A DNA stretch of 64,000 bases from Allodiplogaster sudhausi. Taxonomy: Eukaryota > Nematoda > Chromadorea > Rhabditida > Diplogasteridae. A program made the translations under genes and the position numbers. Below are positions 11,601-23,750 of the stretch, in pieces. Location of the stretch: NCBI GenBank assembly GCA_945643635.1, contig CALZFC010000006.1:11609001-11673000 (forward strand), in the 5' to 3' direction. A model generated the notes under the pieces. The model did not search any database. It was not told the origin of the DNA and saw only the letters and a list, made by a program, of their open reading frames with translations. Positions within the stretch are counted from its first letter, which is position 1; each line of letters begins with the position of its first letter.

Positions 11601-14600
11601 CTCTCTCCTCCGCATCTGCCGCAGCTTCTCTCCAGGATGCAAGCTTCTTTTCCATCTCCGCTCTCTCAGTCGACTCGCGAGTCAATTCCTCTTGTGCATG
11701 CTTCAGTCTAAAAACAAATACACAGTTAATAATTATAAGAAAGTATGGAATGATGCTTAATCTTTTAAAAGGCATATAGAAAACAGCAGAACAAACGAAG
11801 AATCGGCTTACTGCGTAGCAAGTTGATTGCGATTGAGTGCGAGTTCGTCGATTTGACGTTGTGCATCGAGTGAAATTCCCCTTCCAGCTACACCTTCCCT
11901 TTCAAGCGTTGCAATCCGTGTCTGGGCGGCTTTCAGTGCGGTTGCCAGGTTGTGCGCAGCTCTGAAGTCATTGTGATTATTTACTTTTGTCAAACTGTAA
12001 AATAATAGCTCGTACACACTCAACTAGCACGATGGATCCATAGACAAACGATCCGCGGCCGAGATGTGATATGATAGGGTAAACATGAAATGTCATGCCA
12101 ACCTCTTATCATAGTTGTGCCCGTCTCCAGAGAAGGAAACCATCTTCGAGATGACAACGATGACAAGAGCGCCAATGACAAGGACTCCGTTCAGGAAGAG
12201 ACCGATGGTGCCGTCGGAAGAAGAGGCGAAGAGGGAAGGGAGAGCAGAGCGGAGAAGAGCGACAGGCGCGGCGGACTCGGCGCAGTCGGCCAGGCAACGA
12301 GGGCATTCCAGAGGGAAGTCCATTGCTGCATCGGATGGCTTGCCAGATGACGCAGCTTCCTTCTGCTCTTCAGGCGGACACTCGTCCTTCCCGTAGCAGA
12401 AACCCTCAATTAAAGAGTCTACGTTCAACTGATGCGGAAAAAACGAACGCCCAAGCAACATGAGAAATATGAAGAATATAACACCCGAATGGATTATGGT
12501 GAGATTCTTTAAATCCCAAAGTGTGCAAAGGTGTACGAAAATTTTATTTTACGGCTTATGAAGATTGGTTCTGTTTAAAATTGACAAAGCGGTTTGTTTT
12601 GAGTTTTCGAAAAGTATTCGTTTCATTTACATTTCCTGATAATGTTTGGAAGTCAGTTACATTAGCCAGGTTTCAGGTTCTTTCTTTAAGTGCGATTTCG
12701 TTTAGGTCAAGGAACTGACGTCGGTTTACGACGAATTGCTGCAATTTCTAATTCGGAAAGTAATCTACGCTCATCCGATCAGCCTCATTCCAAAGGTTAG
12801 GACTCATCTCGAAGGGTTGATTTTAGTTGTTAGTCGTTTGGTATCGTTCAGAGGTAATGCCCTGTTGATATGTTGGTGCCCAACTCAGCCATTATAGTTT
12901 AGCTCCCTATTGCTGGCCATACCCATAATCTGTCTACGGCGTATTCTCAACCATGTCACGTGAAGTAAACGGATGAATGAATCAATATCACAATCTACCT
13001 CAGCTGAAGCAGCTGGTGCTGGTTGTTGTGGGTCCTCGGGGTCGACTGGAGCGGTAGTTGTGGTGGGAAGCTCGGCGAGTGGGAGTTTATCATCGCTTTG
13101 TGGCGGCGCAGCCTGGGCAGGAGGCGGGTTCTCACTGCCTGGCATGGGTGTCGGTTGTGCTCCCTTGTCATCGTTAACTGAGAAACAGAATGTCTTTACA
13201 CTTTCGATTCTCCGCAATAACTTTGTAGGCCTCTCCCCTAACTGCTTACAATTTCTCAGCGTTTATTTCTAGCTTCTAATGTTATGCCGTGTAGGCCTTG
13301 CCCAAGAGTTGACTAACTGGAACTAGCAGGTGAATCTGTAGGTGCAGCATCTGCCTGCTTTGGCGGCTCGGCTGAATAACTTCAGTTTACCGTTCTTTTC
13401 TTTTTATGCGCGGTTTTTTTAAGGAAAAAAGCCCAAGGTTTGTTTTGAATCTTACCTTCGATCTTGATTCCTTCTGCCGTCTCCTGGCTAAATATGACTG
13501 GAAGGCCATTTGGACCTCGTTCAACTCGCAGCTTCCTGACAACGTGAGGTTGTTCGGTCGCTGTTTCGGTTGGTTGTACTGAAGGTGGAGTTGGGATGTT
13601 CTCGGTAGCGGGCACGGGTGTTGCGGGTAGAACGGGGCTTTCTGATGCAGATGGAGTAGGAACCGCTGTTGACGATTGAGTAGGTTCTGGTTTGGTTGCT
13701 GGGGCCTCTTGCTGTTTAGGGGCCTCGGGAGTTGTTAGGGAAATTTCTGGGAATTGTACAGGATCAGCGAGTGGTGTGGTAGCTTCGACTATTGGCACGG
13801 AAGTGGGTAAGGGCACGGCAGCCAGAGTAGCTGCTGTGGTTGCTTCCACTTGCGGCGGCGTTGTTGGGGTCACCATTGGAGCCGGCTGCTCTGGCTCCTG
13901 GAATATTTTTTTTTTGCTTGAGTTATACCATTAGATATTGGCTTTTTCATTTAGCTAACTGTTACGTTGAATGCTGAATGATTTGTTAACAAAGAAAACC
14001 TTGATGGGAGGGGGTACTCTCGGGGTTGGAGTTGCGGCCGCTGCGGCGTGTCCCAACACAGCCTGTGTTTCTGCTTGTACTATCTTCGTTTGCTCGCTCT
14101 GGTTGTTATCTTTCTCTCCCTGCTGAATTGGTGTCAGTGTTCCGTTTTCTAACTTGATCATGTCTGCTGCGATCATTTCAGCAATTTGCTTCGCCATCTC
14201 CTCCTGAGCGAATTTCGTAATTAGCTATATTGGTTTATGTGGTGATGATTTGTTTTGAAAAAGAAATAACGGACCTCTGAGAGCTTGCGCTGCTCGGATG
14301 TTTCCCCTGCTACTGTAGGAGCGGGGGTGGCCATAGGTTGCTCCTCAATATAATTTTGTTATAGTAGATGCTGTTTGGTGAAAAATGTTTCTAGGAATGA
14401 AGAAAGTACCTTTTTGATCGCCTCGACAGCGGCTGCGTCAGGTTGTGTTTGAGCCACCGGGGGAAGCGTAGGGGCAGAGGCAGTGGGTGCGGGATCAGGA
14501 GTCGGAGGGGGTGGAGTTGCCTCTGGTGTGTTGGTGGGTGGCGGTGGTGTCTGTTTCGTGTCTGGCGCTACAGTAGGGGGTGGAGTTGTCTCTGGTGTGT

Positions 14601-15656
14601 TGGTGGGTGTAGGTGGTGTCTGCTTCGTGTCTGCTGAGGCAGGAGTGGGTGGAGTTGCCTCTGGTGTGTTGGTGGGTGTTGGTGGCGTCTGTTTCGTGTC
14701 TGCCGTGGCAGGAGTGGGAGGGGGCGTTGTCTCTGGTGCCTTGGTTGGCGGTGGCTGCTGCGTGCCTGCCTGAGCAGGCGTCGGCACAGGCTTGGGTGTG
14801 GCTGGCGGGTCGTGGGAGTGCCCGTGTCCGCCGTGTTCATGAGAGTGTCCGTGACCGTGGTCGTGGCTATGGCTGTGTCCTCCATGAGAATGGCCATGCC
14901 CCTTCTCCTCCACCACGGGCACCTCCATTTGCGGAGGAGGGTCTAGTCCTTGTGTGTGTGCCAGCTCTAGCGATCTCATGTTGTAGTCACGCACCAGTTC
15001 CAAATCAGCTTTCAGCTCACCTACAACTTTGCTCTTTGGCAGGAGAACGCGGATGCACATGCAGAGTAGGAACTAACCGAGTAACTTCTTGGCCTCGAGC
15101 CCAGTATCTCCTGTGGCTACAAGAGAGAGAACTTGCTTCTTGTCGATTGCTTTCTTCAAGAAGTTGACATAATCCGCGAGATCAAGGCTTTGCGTGTACA
15201 GCAACCCACGCGAATCGTCAGCCTGAAAACGAACACATTGCGATTTGTTCACTGTAATCATTGGAGACCTGTGCTTCGAAGAAATACGGACGGTCACTGT
15301 ATTTAAAAGCAAAAATTTTCACAGTCGCTCCGAGTGGAACTTGCAGAAAGCCTTCATATTGGTTTACTTTAACCATCTTTGTAGAGAATAGAGGCTCTGA
15401 AAATTTATTCATTTGATCGTGCAATTTGATAGCCAGTAATTTACGTTGGTTAGGTAGTTAGTTAAACGATCAAGAATTAACCTGAGCACTGTTCGTTAGC
15501 GCAGACCTTAGACTTCTCTCCAGCATTTTGAGCATTTGTAAAACACGAGTTGATTAGAACGAATACTAACAACTGTAATATATTTTGATTAGAGACTGTT
15601 AAAAACGATTGTTTGAAGCGAAGTTTACTAACCCTAATGAAGAGTCCTCGCTGCAT
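8601..15656 (-). CDS. TANGO1/MIA3-like transmembrane cargo receptor of ER exit sites, 1,355 aa
   Basis: The 22 exons (15633-15656, 15482-15572, 15269-15396, 15078-15222, 14410-15020, 14275-14343, 14000-14203, 13456-13897, 13318-13371, 12999-13177, 12103-12428, 11812-11961, 11490-11707, 11289-11371, 10819-11061, 10587-10684, 10298-10490, 9826-10020, 9525-9694, 9137-9275, 8870-9009, 8601-8766) total 4,068 bases with every phase agreeing. Order of parts: signal peptide (MQRGLFIRLLVFVLINSC), MIA-type SH3 domain with KVCANEQCSEPL (about 30-115), His-rich stretch 170-200, Pro/Thr repeats, a membrane segment at 722-743, coiled coils about 758-1150, and an Arg/Pro-rich tail ending KRFSGQ. In known TANGO1 the lumenal SH3 binds bulky cargo such as collagen and the cytoplasmic part recruits COPII; that role is inferred from this architecture. 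It lies head to head with the XAB2 gene. Confidence 0.9.
14490..14765 (-). repeat. Imperfect tandem repeat coding Thr/Pro-rich units in TANGO1
   Basis: About four imperfect units of roughly 63-66 bases encode DTKQTPPTPTNTPEATPP-like segments in exon 5. The unit is kept in frame. It lies between the His-rich stretch and the membrane segment, on the lumenal side. Confidence 0.75.
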
Positions 15657-16243
15657 TTCTTAGAATATCTATGTATTATGCAGCGTTATACAGTTATGTA
15701 CTGCCCTCTAAGCGGACTCTAAAGACGCAGAAGTACCTGGTCTCCCGGAAAAGCTGTCAATAATACATAAAAGATAGATGAGCGAGCGAAATAACGAAAA
15801 CAATTAGTATGGAAGATCTTTTGGATTGGCCAGCAATTTGCGACGTGTCATTGTCGAACTGTAATTGACGAAACGAAAAATTCGTTCAACGCGTCGTCTT
15901 CTTCCGTTTACTATGGTAGGTTTTAGTATTTTTTCCAGCACAAGTGGTGATTCTGAGTCGCTAATTGTATGTAAATATTCACTGTTAAATGTAAAGGAAG
16001 CAGTGTAGTCTTGCTTATTTGTGATGCGCCGTGGCGTCTTAATTTTTAAAAGACGACTGCAAGCAATTGCAATCTCTGTGTTTATCCGATCGGGTGTACG
16101 AAGTAATGCTAATTTTTCGAAAAAAGGCATTCTTATTTATTTATTGTACATGAAATTGATATTCCAATTCGAACTAAGGATATTTCTTCATTGAAATCTT
16201 GTGCCCTGTGGTGGAGATTGAAGAAGTTTGAATTGCAATTCAG
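15657..16243. promoter_or_regulatory. Shared divergent upstream region of TANGO1 (-) and XAB2 (+)
   Basis: 587 bp separate the two start codons, which point away from each other, so both promoters must lie here or in the first exons. The DNA is moderately AT-rich and I saw no clear TATA box. A minus-strand 108-codon open frame (15804-16130, MPFFEKLALLRTPDRINTEI...) fills over half of it. The frame has no recognised domain and could be a small gene, a leader or chance. Confidence 0.55.
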
Positions 16244-18759
16244 ATGGCGGTCGAAGGAGGTGCAGATGAGAACTTCGATCTCCAGAAGATGTCTGATGCT
16301 GCGCAAGACATTGCCAAGCCTGAACCGAGGAAGCCGAAGGCGGATGTTGTCTTTGTCAGTCAATTTGCTGTTGTGAACGTATCCAGTGGTGAAGTTGATG
16401 AAGATAACTGTTAATTCTCATTATTGAGTTGCTTTAAGGAAGATGCGGACCTTCCTTATGAGGAAGACATCCTCAAGAATCAGACGTCCCTGCGTAGTTG
16501 GCAACGCTACATTGACCACAAGAAGAAGACGAAGGCGCCTCTCAAACAAATTTGCCAGGTTTGTCAAGAACCGTATGGTCCTCCCCTTCTGGTTTATCTT
16601 TTCCTTTTTGTGAGTGTATAAGTTAATGAAGTTTCAGGTGTACGAGCGTGCTCTGAAGGTCTTTGAGAGAAGCTACAAGTTGTGGTACAATTATCTCCGT
16701 TTCCGCCGTCGGATGATCGCTCACAAATGTCCGACAGATGCTGCTTTTGCTCATCTCGGAGATGCCTATGAGAGATGTCTTGTTCATCTTCACAAGGTTA
16801 TTCTTTTCCTCTTTTCTTGTTTGTCTATCTGGATGTTCAAAACAAATTGTGATTGGCCCACTTGAATTTACTTGCTTTTATAAGCGTATTTTTTCAATTT
16901 CATATTGAAGAGAAAAGTATTGGAGAAAGAGAAAAACTGGTTGTTTGAGATGCCGCGAATCTGGCTGGACTACTGCGAGTTGATGATGAAGCGACAGAAG
17001 ATAACAGAGACACGGCGAGTCTTCGACCGCGCACTCCGCGCCCTTCCCGTCACTCAGCACATGAGAATCTGGCCTCTCTACATCCTATTCCTCACTTCCC
17101 ATGACATTGCTGAGACTACCATTCGCTGCTATCGCAGGTAGTACACATTCATTTGTCACTATCTTCCTCTATCATTCCATGCAATTTCATTACTAAATCC
17201 ATTTTAGATATCTCAAGCTGAACCCTCTGGCACGCGAGGAGTTTGTGGAGTATCTGCGGAAGGTGGACAGACTGGACGAGGCGGCCGTGCAGCTGGCAAC
17301 TCTTGTGAACGAGGACAAGCCAGTGAGTGAGAAGGGAAAGACAGTCCATCAGTTGTGGAGTGAACTCTGCGAACTCATCTCGAAGAATCCAACTAAGATC
17401 ACGTCACTCAATGTTGAAGCAATCATGAGACAGGGAATCAAACGCTACTCCGATCAGGTTACTTTCCTACTTATTTCTTTCTTAATGTTATCTCGTAATA
17501 TTATGTTTGGTTACATCGAATTATTGCTTTACTGCTATTAAAATTGAGTGTGTAACGGTTTCCAACTATATCAATAAACATACTTGTAGGTGGGAGTACT
17601 GTGGTGCTCACTGGCTGAGTACTACATTCGTGCTGCATATTTTGAAAGAGTCAGTAATCTGCACGGGGATGTTCAAATAGAGTGAATTGAATAAGAATTG
17701 CAGGCTCGAGATGTGTACGAGGAGGCGATGACATCGGTGAAGACAGTGAGAGACTTCACTCAGATCTTCGATGCCTACGCCAAGTTGGAAGAGAGAGAAG
17801 CGGCGGCGAGGGTGGAGGAGATCGACGAAGGAGCTGCATCCGACGAGGACGAACTCGAACTCGAGTGGCTCTTTGCCAGGTCATTCTTAGCTTTTTTTCA
17901 ACAGTCTTAAGATTGCTGGTTTCAAGTTGCCTGGTCCTCTTGACACGCGTTTTCCTTCTGCCTTTTCAAATTATCTTAATTAATTGTATGCAATGTTTCT
18001 ATAGAATTACTCCTTCCCGGATGAATTATCCTAATTGATTTGTCCTGTTTCAGGTACGAGCATCTTCTGGAGCGCCGTCCTCTCCTTCTGAACAGCGTCC
18101 TTCTCCGACAGAATCCTCACAACGTCCACGAATGGCTGAATCGCGTTGAACTCTACGAAGGACAGCCTGAAAAGGTTCGCTCTCTTTCACTTTTCCTACT
18201 TTTATACTGAGCAATTTGAATCTTGCAGCAAATCGAGACGTATCTGGAAGCAGTGAAGACTGTGAATCCAAAGATGCAAGTGGGGAGACTGGCCTCGCTC
18301 TGGATCTCCTTCGCCAAATTGTACGAGAAGAACGAACAAATCCCAGATGTCAGTACTCGGCTCGGAATCAGTCTTTCAACCTCCGTTCTTGGTTGATAAT
18401 TGATTGATTGAAGGCTCGGAGCATCTTCGAGAAGGCGGTGGAAGCGCCGTTTGCCAAGGTGGATGAGTTGGCGAGTGTGTGGTGCGAGTACGCAGAGTTG
18501 GAGCTCCGCCAGAAGTTAGTCCACTTCCATTCTTGCTCCTTTCTGTCCAATCATACTTCTTTCAAGAAAAAGCAAGCCAAGTAAACTGAGTGCATGGCAG
18601 ATCTCCGGTGCGAGGAATCAGCGTGTTGAAGAGAGCGTGCGCCCCTCCGCCTCGGAAGACTTCCTACTTTGACGAGACCGAGACTGTGCAGAGCAGAGTG
18701 CACAAGAGTCTTCGTCTGTGGAGCATGTACGCTGATCTGGAGGAGAGCTTCGGCACTGT

Positions 18760-18794
<35 letters not shown>

Positions 18795-20756
18795 GCTCGC
18801 TCTCTCCCTCTCTCTCTCCCCTCCTCTCTCCCCCCCCCTCTCTCTCTCTCCCTCTCTCCCTCTCTCCCTCGCTCCCTCTCTCCCTCTCTCTCTCTATCTC
18901 TCTCTCACACGCACTTTCTCTTATATCTTGACTAATTAATAATGATGATATTTGTAAGGTGGAACGATGCCGAGCAGTGTATGAGCGCATCCTGGATCTC
19001 CGAATCGCGACTCCCCAGATTGTCATCAACTACGCCATGTTCCTGGAGGAACACAACTACTTTGAGCACGCATTTAAGGTGATCTTTAGAGATTCTTCCC
19101 TGTACTCTACTCGGGTTTGCATCGAAAAGATCATCCCTTTTATATTGCAGGCTTACGAACGTGGAATAGCTCTGTTCAAGTGGCCGAATGTCTACGACAT
19201 CTGGAACCTCTACCTTACAAAGTTTATCAAGCGATACGTAAGTTGCGATATGGATGAACATAATTATTTTCCGCTGAATTCTTTACACTTATTCCTTGTC
19301 TTTAGGGAGGAGATAAGCTGGAGCGAGCTCGTGATCTCTTCGAGCAATGCCTCGATGGCTGCCCTGACAAGTTTGCAAAAAGTGGGCACAGTTTTCCTTT
19401 GTTAAAAATATGATGGCAGACTAAGCAGTCTTTGACTTGTGAGGATCCTTCGACCCGAAGTTCCGTGTAATTGGGGCGAATAGTAATGACTGACCTGCTG
19501 TAGATATCTTCCTGCTATACGCCCAGCTGGAGGAGAAGCACGGCCTGGCCAGGCACGCCATGGCCATCTACAACAGAGCCACTTCTGCCGTCCATAAGGA
19601 TGACCAGTATGCTGTTAGTCTTTCTTCTTTATTAACTCATATCAAACTAAATCGCAACCAGATGTACAACATCTACATCAAACGCGCCGCGGAAGATTTT
19701 GGATTGGCTCACACGCGGCCGATCTACCAGAACGCGATTGAGACTCTGCCGGAGAACAAGTCGAGGTTCATTGGCTGGCCATTCCTATTCTTGCATGGAA
19801 TGTATCTCTGTATGTGCAGAGAGATGAGCATTCGCTACGCTGCAATGGAACGCGCCCTCGGAGAGATTGACCGTGCCCGAGCCATCTATGCACACTGCTC
19901 AGAGATATGCGATCCCAGAGTTCGTATTCATTCCTTTATTCTCTCTTTCATCCTTATCTATTTGCATCTTTGCTTCCCAAAGTGTATACGATTTCTCTCG
20001 CTCTCTCCACCAGGTGCATGGCCAGTTCTGGGAGACATGGAAGGAGTTCGAGGTGAAGCACGGAAATGAAGACACCGTCAGAGAGATGCTCAGGATCAAG
20101 AGATCCGTCCAGGCAACTTACAACACCAATGTCAACTACATGACTTCGCAGATGATTGCAGCAGGGGCACCCAAAGTTGGTTGGAGAGAGGGATGGGAGA
20201 GAGAGAGAGAAGAGAAAGAGAGCAGAATGAGAATGGCTGTGTGCAGATGCCTGGCGAGCAGTCAGCTGGAGACAGCATGGCCATGCTGGAGGCACGTGCT
20301 CAGGAAGTTGTCGAGCAGCAGAAGAATCCCGGCGGTTCGTATGTATTTAATTTCGACCTTCTTTCTTTCCATGGTTATATCTGATTAAAAAAAAAATTCA
20401 GGAGGTAATATTTCATTTGTCCGTGGCGCTGGAAAGACGACGAAAGAAGCGACAACCGAGAATCCGGATGAGATTGATGTTGGAGAGGATGAAGACGAAG
20501 AGATGGAACAAGAGGAAGAGGGAGGCGGAGGGGGTATGCTGCTATTTTTAATTTACTTTTTTGCTCCATTTTACTAGGTACCCAGGGAAATCTTAGTGTG
20601 ACATCTATAATTTATATTTCTGTGACTCACATGGAAAAGGAATATGGGGCAATGATATAAAAGCTGAAATGAATTGCTAGTCGTCTTCTTTCAGACGTGC
20701 AAACGAAAGAAGTGCCCAATGCGGTCTTTGGTGGATTGGCGCCTTCCGAAGAATGA
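16244..20756 (+). CDS. xab2/syf1: XAB2/SYF1 pre-mRNA splicing factor (HAT/TPR-repeat protein), 867 aa
   Basis: The 21 exons (16244-16354, 16439-16558, 16638-16796, 16950-17137, 17208-17457, 17590-17649, 17704-17879, 18054-18174, 18229-18348, 18414-18514, 18601-18757, 18959-19078, 19151-19237, 19306-19381, 19504-19613, 19662-19765, 19820-19919, 20014-20175, 20247-20334, 20402-20533, 20695-20756) total 2,604 bases with all phases agreeing. The product aligns end to end with SYF1/XAB2: early [100 protein letters not shown], an acidic stretch, and the C-terminal [12 protein letters not shown]. Length is close to the human protein (855 aa). The family forms a helical half-a-TPR scaffold in the Prp19-associated spliceosome complex and links to transcription-coupled repair. 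A (CT)n intron at 18758-18958 is the only odd element. Confidence 0.97.
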
Positions 20757-21323
20757 AGAATCCGTCGTTTGGATGATTCCATTCATCTTTCTGCAGGTTT
20801 TCTCTTATTTTACAATCATGTCAATTTAACATTATTTGTGTATCGTTTCATCTCACAGTTCTTACTTATTTAACTACTGAAGTTAGTTAAATTTGTTTTA
20901 CTATGTAGTAAGAGAAGTTTTTTTACAGTGTTATTTATCGTGTTCTCTTAAAAGTGATATATTCTTTTATGTTTCTGTTGTTGTTCTTTATTTCGTATTG
21001 ATACCGGTAAGTGTCCTGGATGATTCTCAGAGGAACCGTTCATTCTCACATCATTGTTTAAGTTCATATGAATGATTGTGTAATGAAAACTTCAGTATAT
21101 GCTTTGCTTTCATTTTACACTGATATATAATCCTAATAAAGCAGATTAGCCAATCAGGATATTGGAAATCAAGAACTCCTTGAAGAAAAAAAAATTATTG
21201 CCCTTTTATTTGTCGACAGCTCATATACAGATAAAAGAAATGAGCAGTTGGTCAAAGATCGCGTGTGGCTAATTTCTCCAGTCTCGTTCACTTTCCGTCA
21301 TTCCCCCTAGCAACTTCTGCTGG
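20757..21323 (+). terminator. XAB2 3' flank with poly(A) signal
   Basis: The DNA after the stop is AT-rich. AATAAAG near 21134-21140, about 380 bases downstream, is a reasonable polyadenylation signal. No gene is seen before 21324. Confidence 0.45.
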
Positions 21324-21661
21324 ATGGCGGTCGTGCGTCTGTTTACGTGTCTTGAATTATGTGAGCACTTGTGTTGTTATCTGAAAACGAGGAATCGGAA
21401 GAAGAGAGCATGGAGAATGGAGAGTGAGGTCAGGAGAAGAGAAGAGAGGGATGGGGTACAAGATGGGGCAGGGAGCGTGGGGGGGGGGGTTGCTCTGCTA
21501 CGAGTAGCGACAACTGCTCTGTGTGCAATAACAGCCGTTCTTGCCATTCTTTGCCTTCTCGAATTTGCCAATGAAGGCAACTGCTGCTTCTCTTTTTTTC
21601 CTGACACCAACACGCTTTTTCATGTCTACCTCTCTATTCTTTTATATTTCATGTGTCTTGC

Positions 21662-21700
<39 letters not shown>

Positions 21701-22136
21701 CTCTCTCTGTCTCTCTCTCTCTCAATCCCTTCTGTCTCTGTCTCTTTCTTAGCTCTCTCTTCCTTCTATTTTCAGCCACCTTCTGCCTGTCTCGTGAGGT
21801 CCACCACTCACAACTAAACTCATTTTTCTTCATCTGTTCATCCCTCTTGTTGTCTCTTCTTCTCTTCTCTCGATTTGCTCAGTGTTAATGAGGATTAAAC
21901 AATTGCTTTTAGTAACAATTTTACAATGTTTCTGACAGGAAAAGAAAGCTGACTCTAAAATAACTGATTGGAGAAGATTCAATTTAATTGGAAGGAAAGC
22001 TGCATTAGCTTGGAACCAAAATGTCGACTTTGCAGTGATATATGGAACTCAATTAAGAAAGGATTTCCTACTTCACCCTATCTCTCTCTCTCTCTCTCTT
22101 TCCCTCTCTTTGTCTTGGTCTTGGTCTTTGTCTTTG

Positions 22137-22176
<40 letters not shown>

Positions 22177-23478
22177 GCTTTCTCTTTCTCTTTCTTTGTT
22201 TACTTTCCCAGATTATCCCCCAGCCCCAATCACGACCACGTTCACATTGCAATCAACGTCCAACGTAACGGGTGTATAAAAAATTATTCAAGGATTGATT
22301 TGGAAACCACAAACCATTTTAATATGACATCGAAGGGCGACGGGATATAAGCGTGAGAGAAGAGAGAATTTCTCAGAAAGATTTCTCTTACATCTACAGT
22401 TCAATTCAGGTACGAACACTCCTAACCTTTTTCTTGCTATTTCTAGCTATTTTCCCTCTGGAGACGGAGTTGGGTAGAAACGGGATGATGGGAATGGAGT
22501 GTGAGAGGGACAGACGGAGAGGAAAGAGAGGGAGGGAAAGATGGCAAGTGAGATTGAGAGGGGCAGACATGAAGAGGGGGAGAGAGAGAGGAGAAAGAGG
22601 GAGAGATGGCAAGTGAGTGAGATTAATGTAGTGTGTGGTGGAGGGTGTGACGGAGGAGTGTGGGAAAGTGTCGCCTGGGGCAGTAGATCTGCTGTGGCTG
22701 GCGACTCCCTCAGGGACTCTGCTGGCCGCGCAGTTGTTGTCTTCTCATCTAATTGTCTTTATTTCTCGCTGCTCTCTGCGACTCCTTGAGAGAGGACCTC
22801 GCGTGTCGAGTGAGAGGGGGGGGGGATAAGCTGCCCCGGTCGAGCTTCTTTTTGTCTTCTCGCTCTTCTCCGCCCCGAAAAGAGAGCCACAAAACCACTA
22901 AAATCAATCTTGTCGCCGTGGCTGTCGAGTGAGGGCAAGAAGGCATCGAACTGCGCGACATCCTACATGAGCCATGAGGGGCAGATAAAGGGGTGGAGAG
23001 AGGGTGGGAGGGCAGCGAGGAGAGATAACTCGAGTTGAGATAGAAAGAGGCAGATAGAAATAGAGAGAGAGGGCGAGAGAAAGAGAGGGGGAGTGAGAAT
23101 TCGAGATGAAAGAAGACTATAAGAAGGAAATCTCTCCTACTTCCTCCACTTCTTTCCAGACAAGGAAGAAGATCAGGAAGCAGAATGACACGCAGACCAC
23201 GAGAGAAGTCAATGACTAAGTGATTGTACTCATCACAACTTGACAACGTCTCCGCCCCTTCAAGAAGACATCTTCACTTCTATTCCTAGAGAAAGGCTGA
23301 GCAGATAATCAGAAGTGAATGGCGCAGCTGAGTCTCTTTCTGCCAGGATCAGCGGGAATATCTTGAGGACTACCTTTTTCTTCTCCTCTGGCACAATCGA
23401 ATTATGATGGCAGATGAATGGGCGGAAAGCGGCGACGAGACTAATTCCTTTATTCATTCTGCTGAGAAGAGAAGCTGA
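21324..23478 (+). CDS. Putative two-pass membrane protein, about 187-218 aa, unrecognised
   Basis: Five candidate exons join in phase: 21324-21576, 22212-22264, 22632-22802, 23160-23207, 23347-23478. The start is ATG 21324 or the in-frame ATG at 21417 (MESEVRRREERDG). Features: a hydrophobic segment LLRVATTALCAITAVLAILC; a short outside loop with YPPAPITTTFTLQSTSN and two Cys (CVVEG, EEC); a second hydrophobic segment around LLAAQLLSSHLIVFIS; a basic stretch TRKKIRKQND; and a tail ending FIHSAEKRS. The first intron needs a GC donor (GAAG|GCAACT). Introns carry long CT or GA runs. I know no family with this layout. Alternative donors in exon 2 exist, and the opposite strand of the last exon is also open, so the model is tentative. 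Confidence 0.42.
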
Positions 23479-23611
23479 GCAGGCGGCCTCCCCCTCTCTC
23501 CCCCGACTCCGCCTCTGAGGGCTTCGGCTGCAACCGCCACGTGGAGTGCGTCTCCCTCCCCCACCCTCTTGGTCCTAGGCCGATCTACCGAGTCAGGAGA
23601 GTACGGTAGAG

Positions 23612-23750
23612 ATGGGTTCGACTGGCGCGAGTGCCACTTACCAGGCATACGGGCAGATGATCCGGAACCCCAGTGTACATCCACTCATTCGCTCACCTTC
23701 TCTTCATCCCAATCTCACTTCAGATCGACGGCGAACTGAATGTGATAACG
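23612..23750 (+). CDS. Candidate upstream alternative first exon of the K2P channel gene
   Basis: ATG at 23612 opens MGSTGASATYQAYGQMIRNP and continues to RRRTECDN before a good donor (AACG|GTCAGT) at 23750. The exon ends in phase 1, as needed to join the channel exon at 33088, where G+AT gives Asp. It starts MGST like the exon at 30775, which also ends in phase 1. The intron to 33088 would be 9.3 kb. It may instead belong to an unrelated gene. Confidence 0.35.

Noticed and set aside
12090..12396. Charged plus-strand frames over TANGO1 exon 11
   Set aside because: Antisense shadows of the exon encoding the membrane segment.
14613..15167. 184-codon plus-strand open frame over TANGO1 exon 5
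   Set aside because: Shadow of the Pro/Thr repeat; the minus-strand frame carries the signal peptide, SH3, His-rich and membrane parts in a phase-consistent model.
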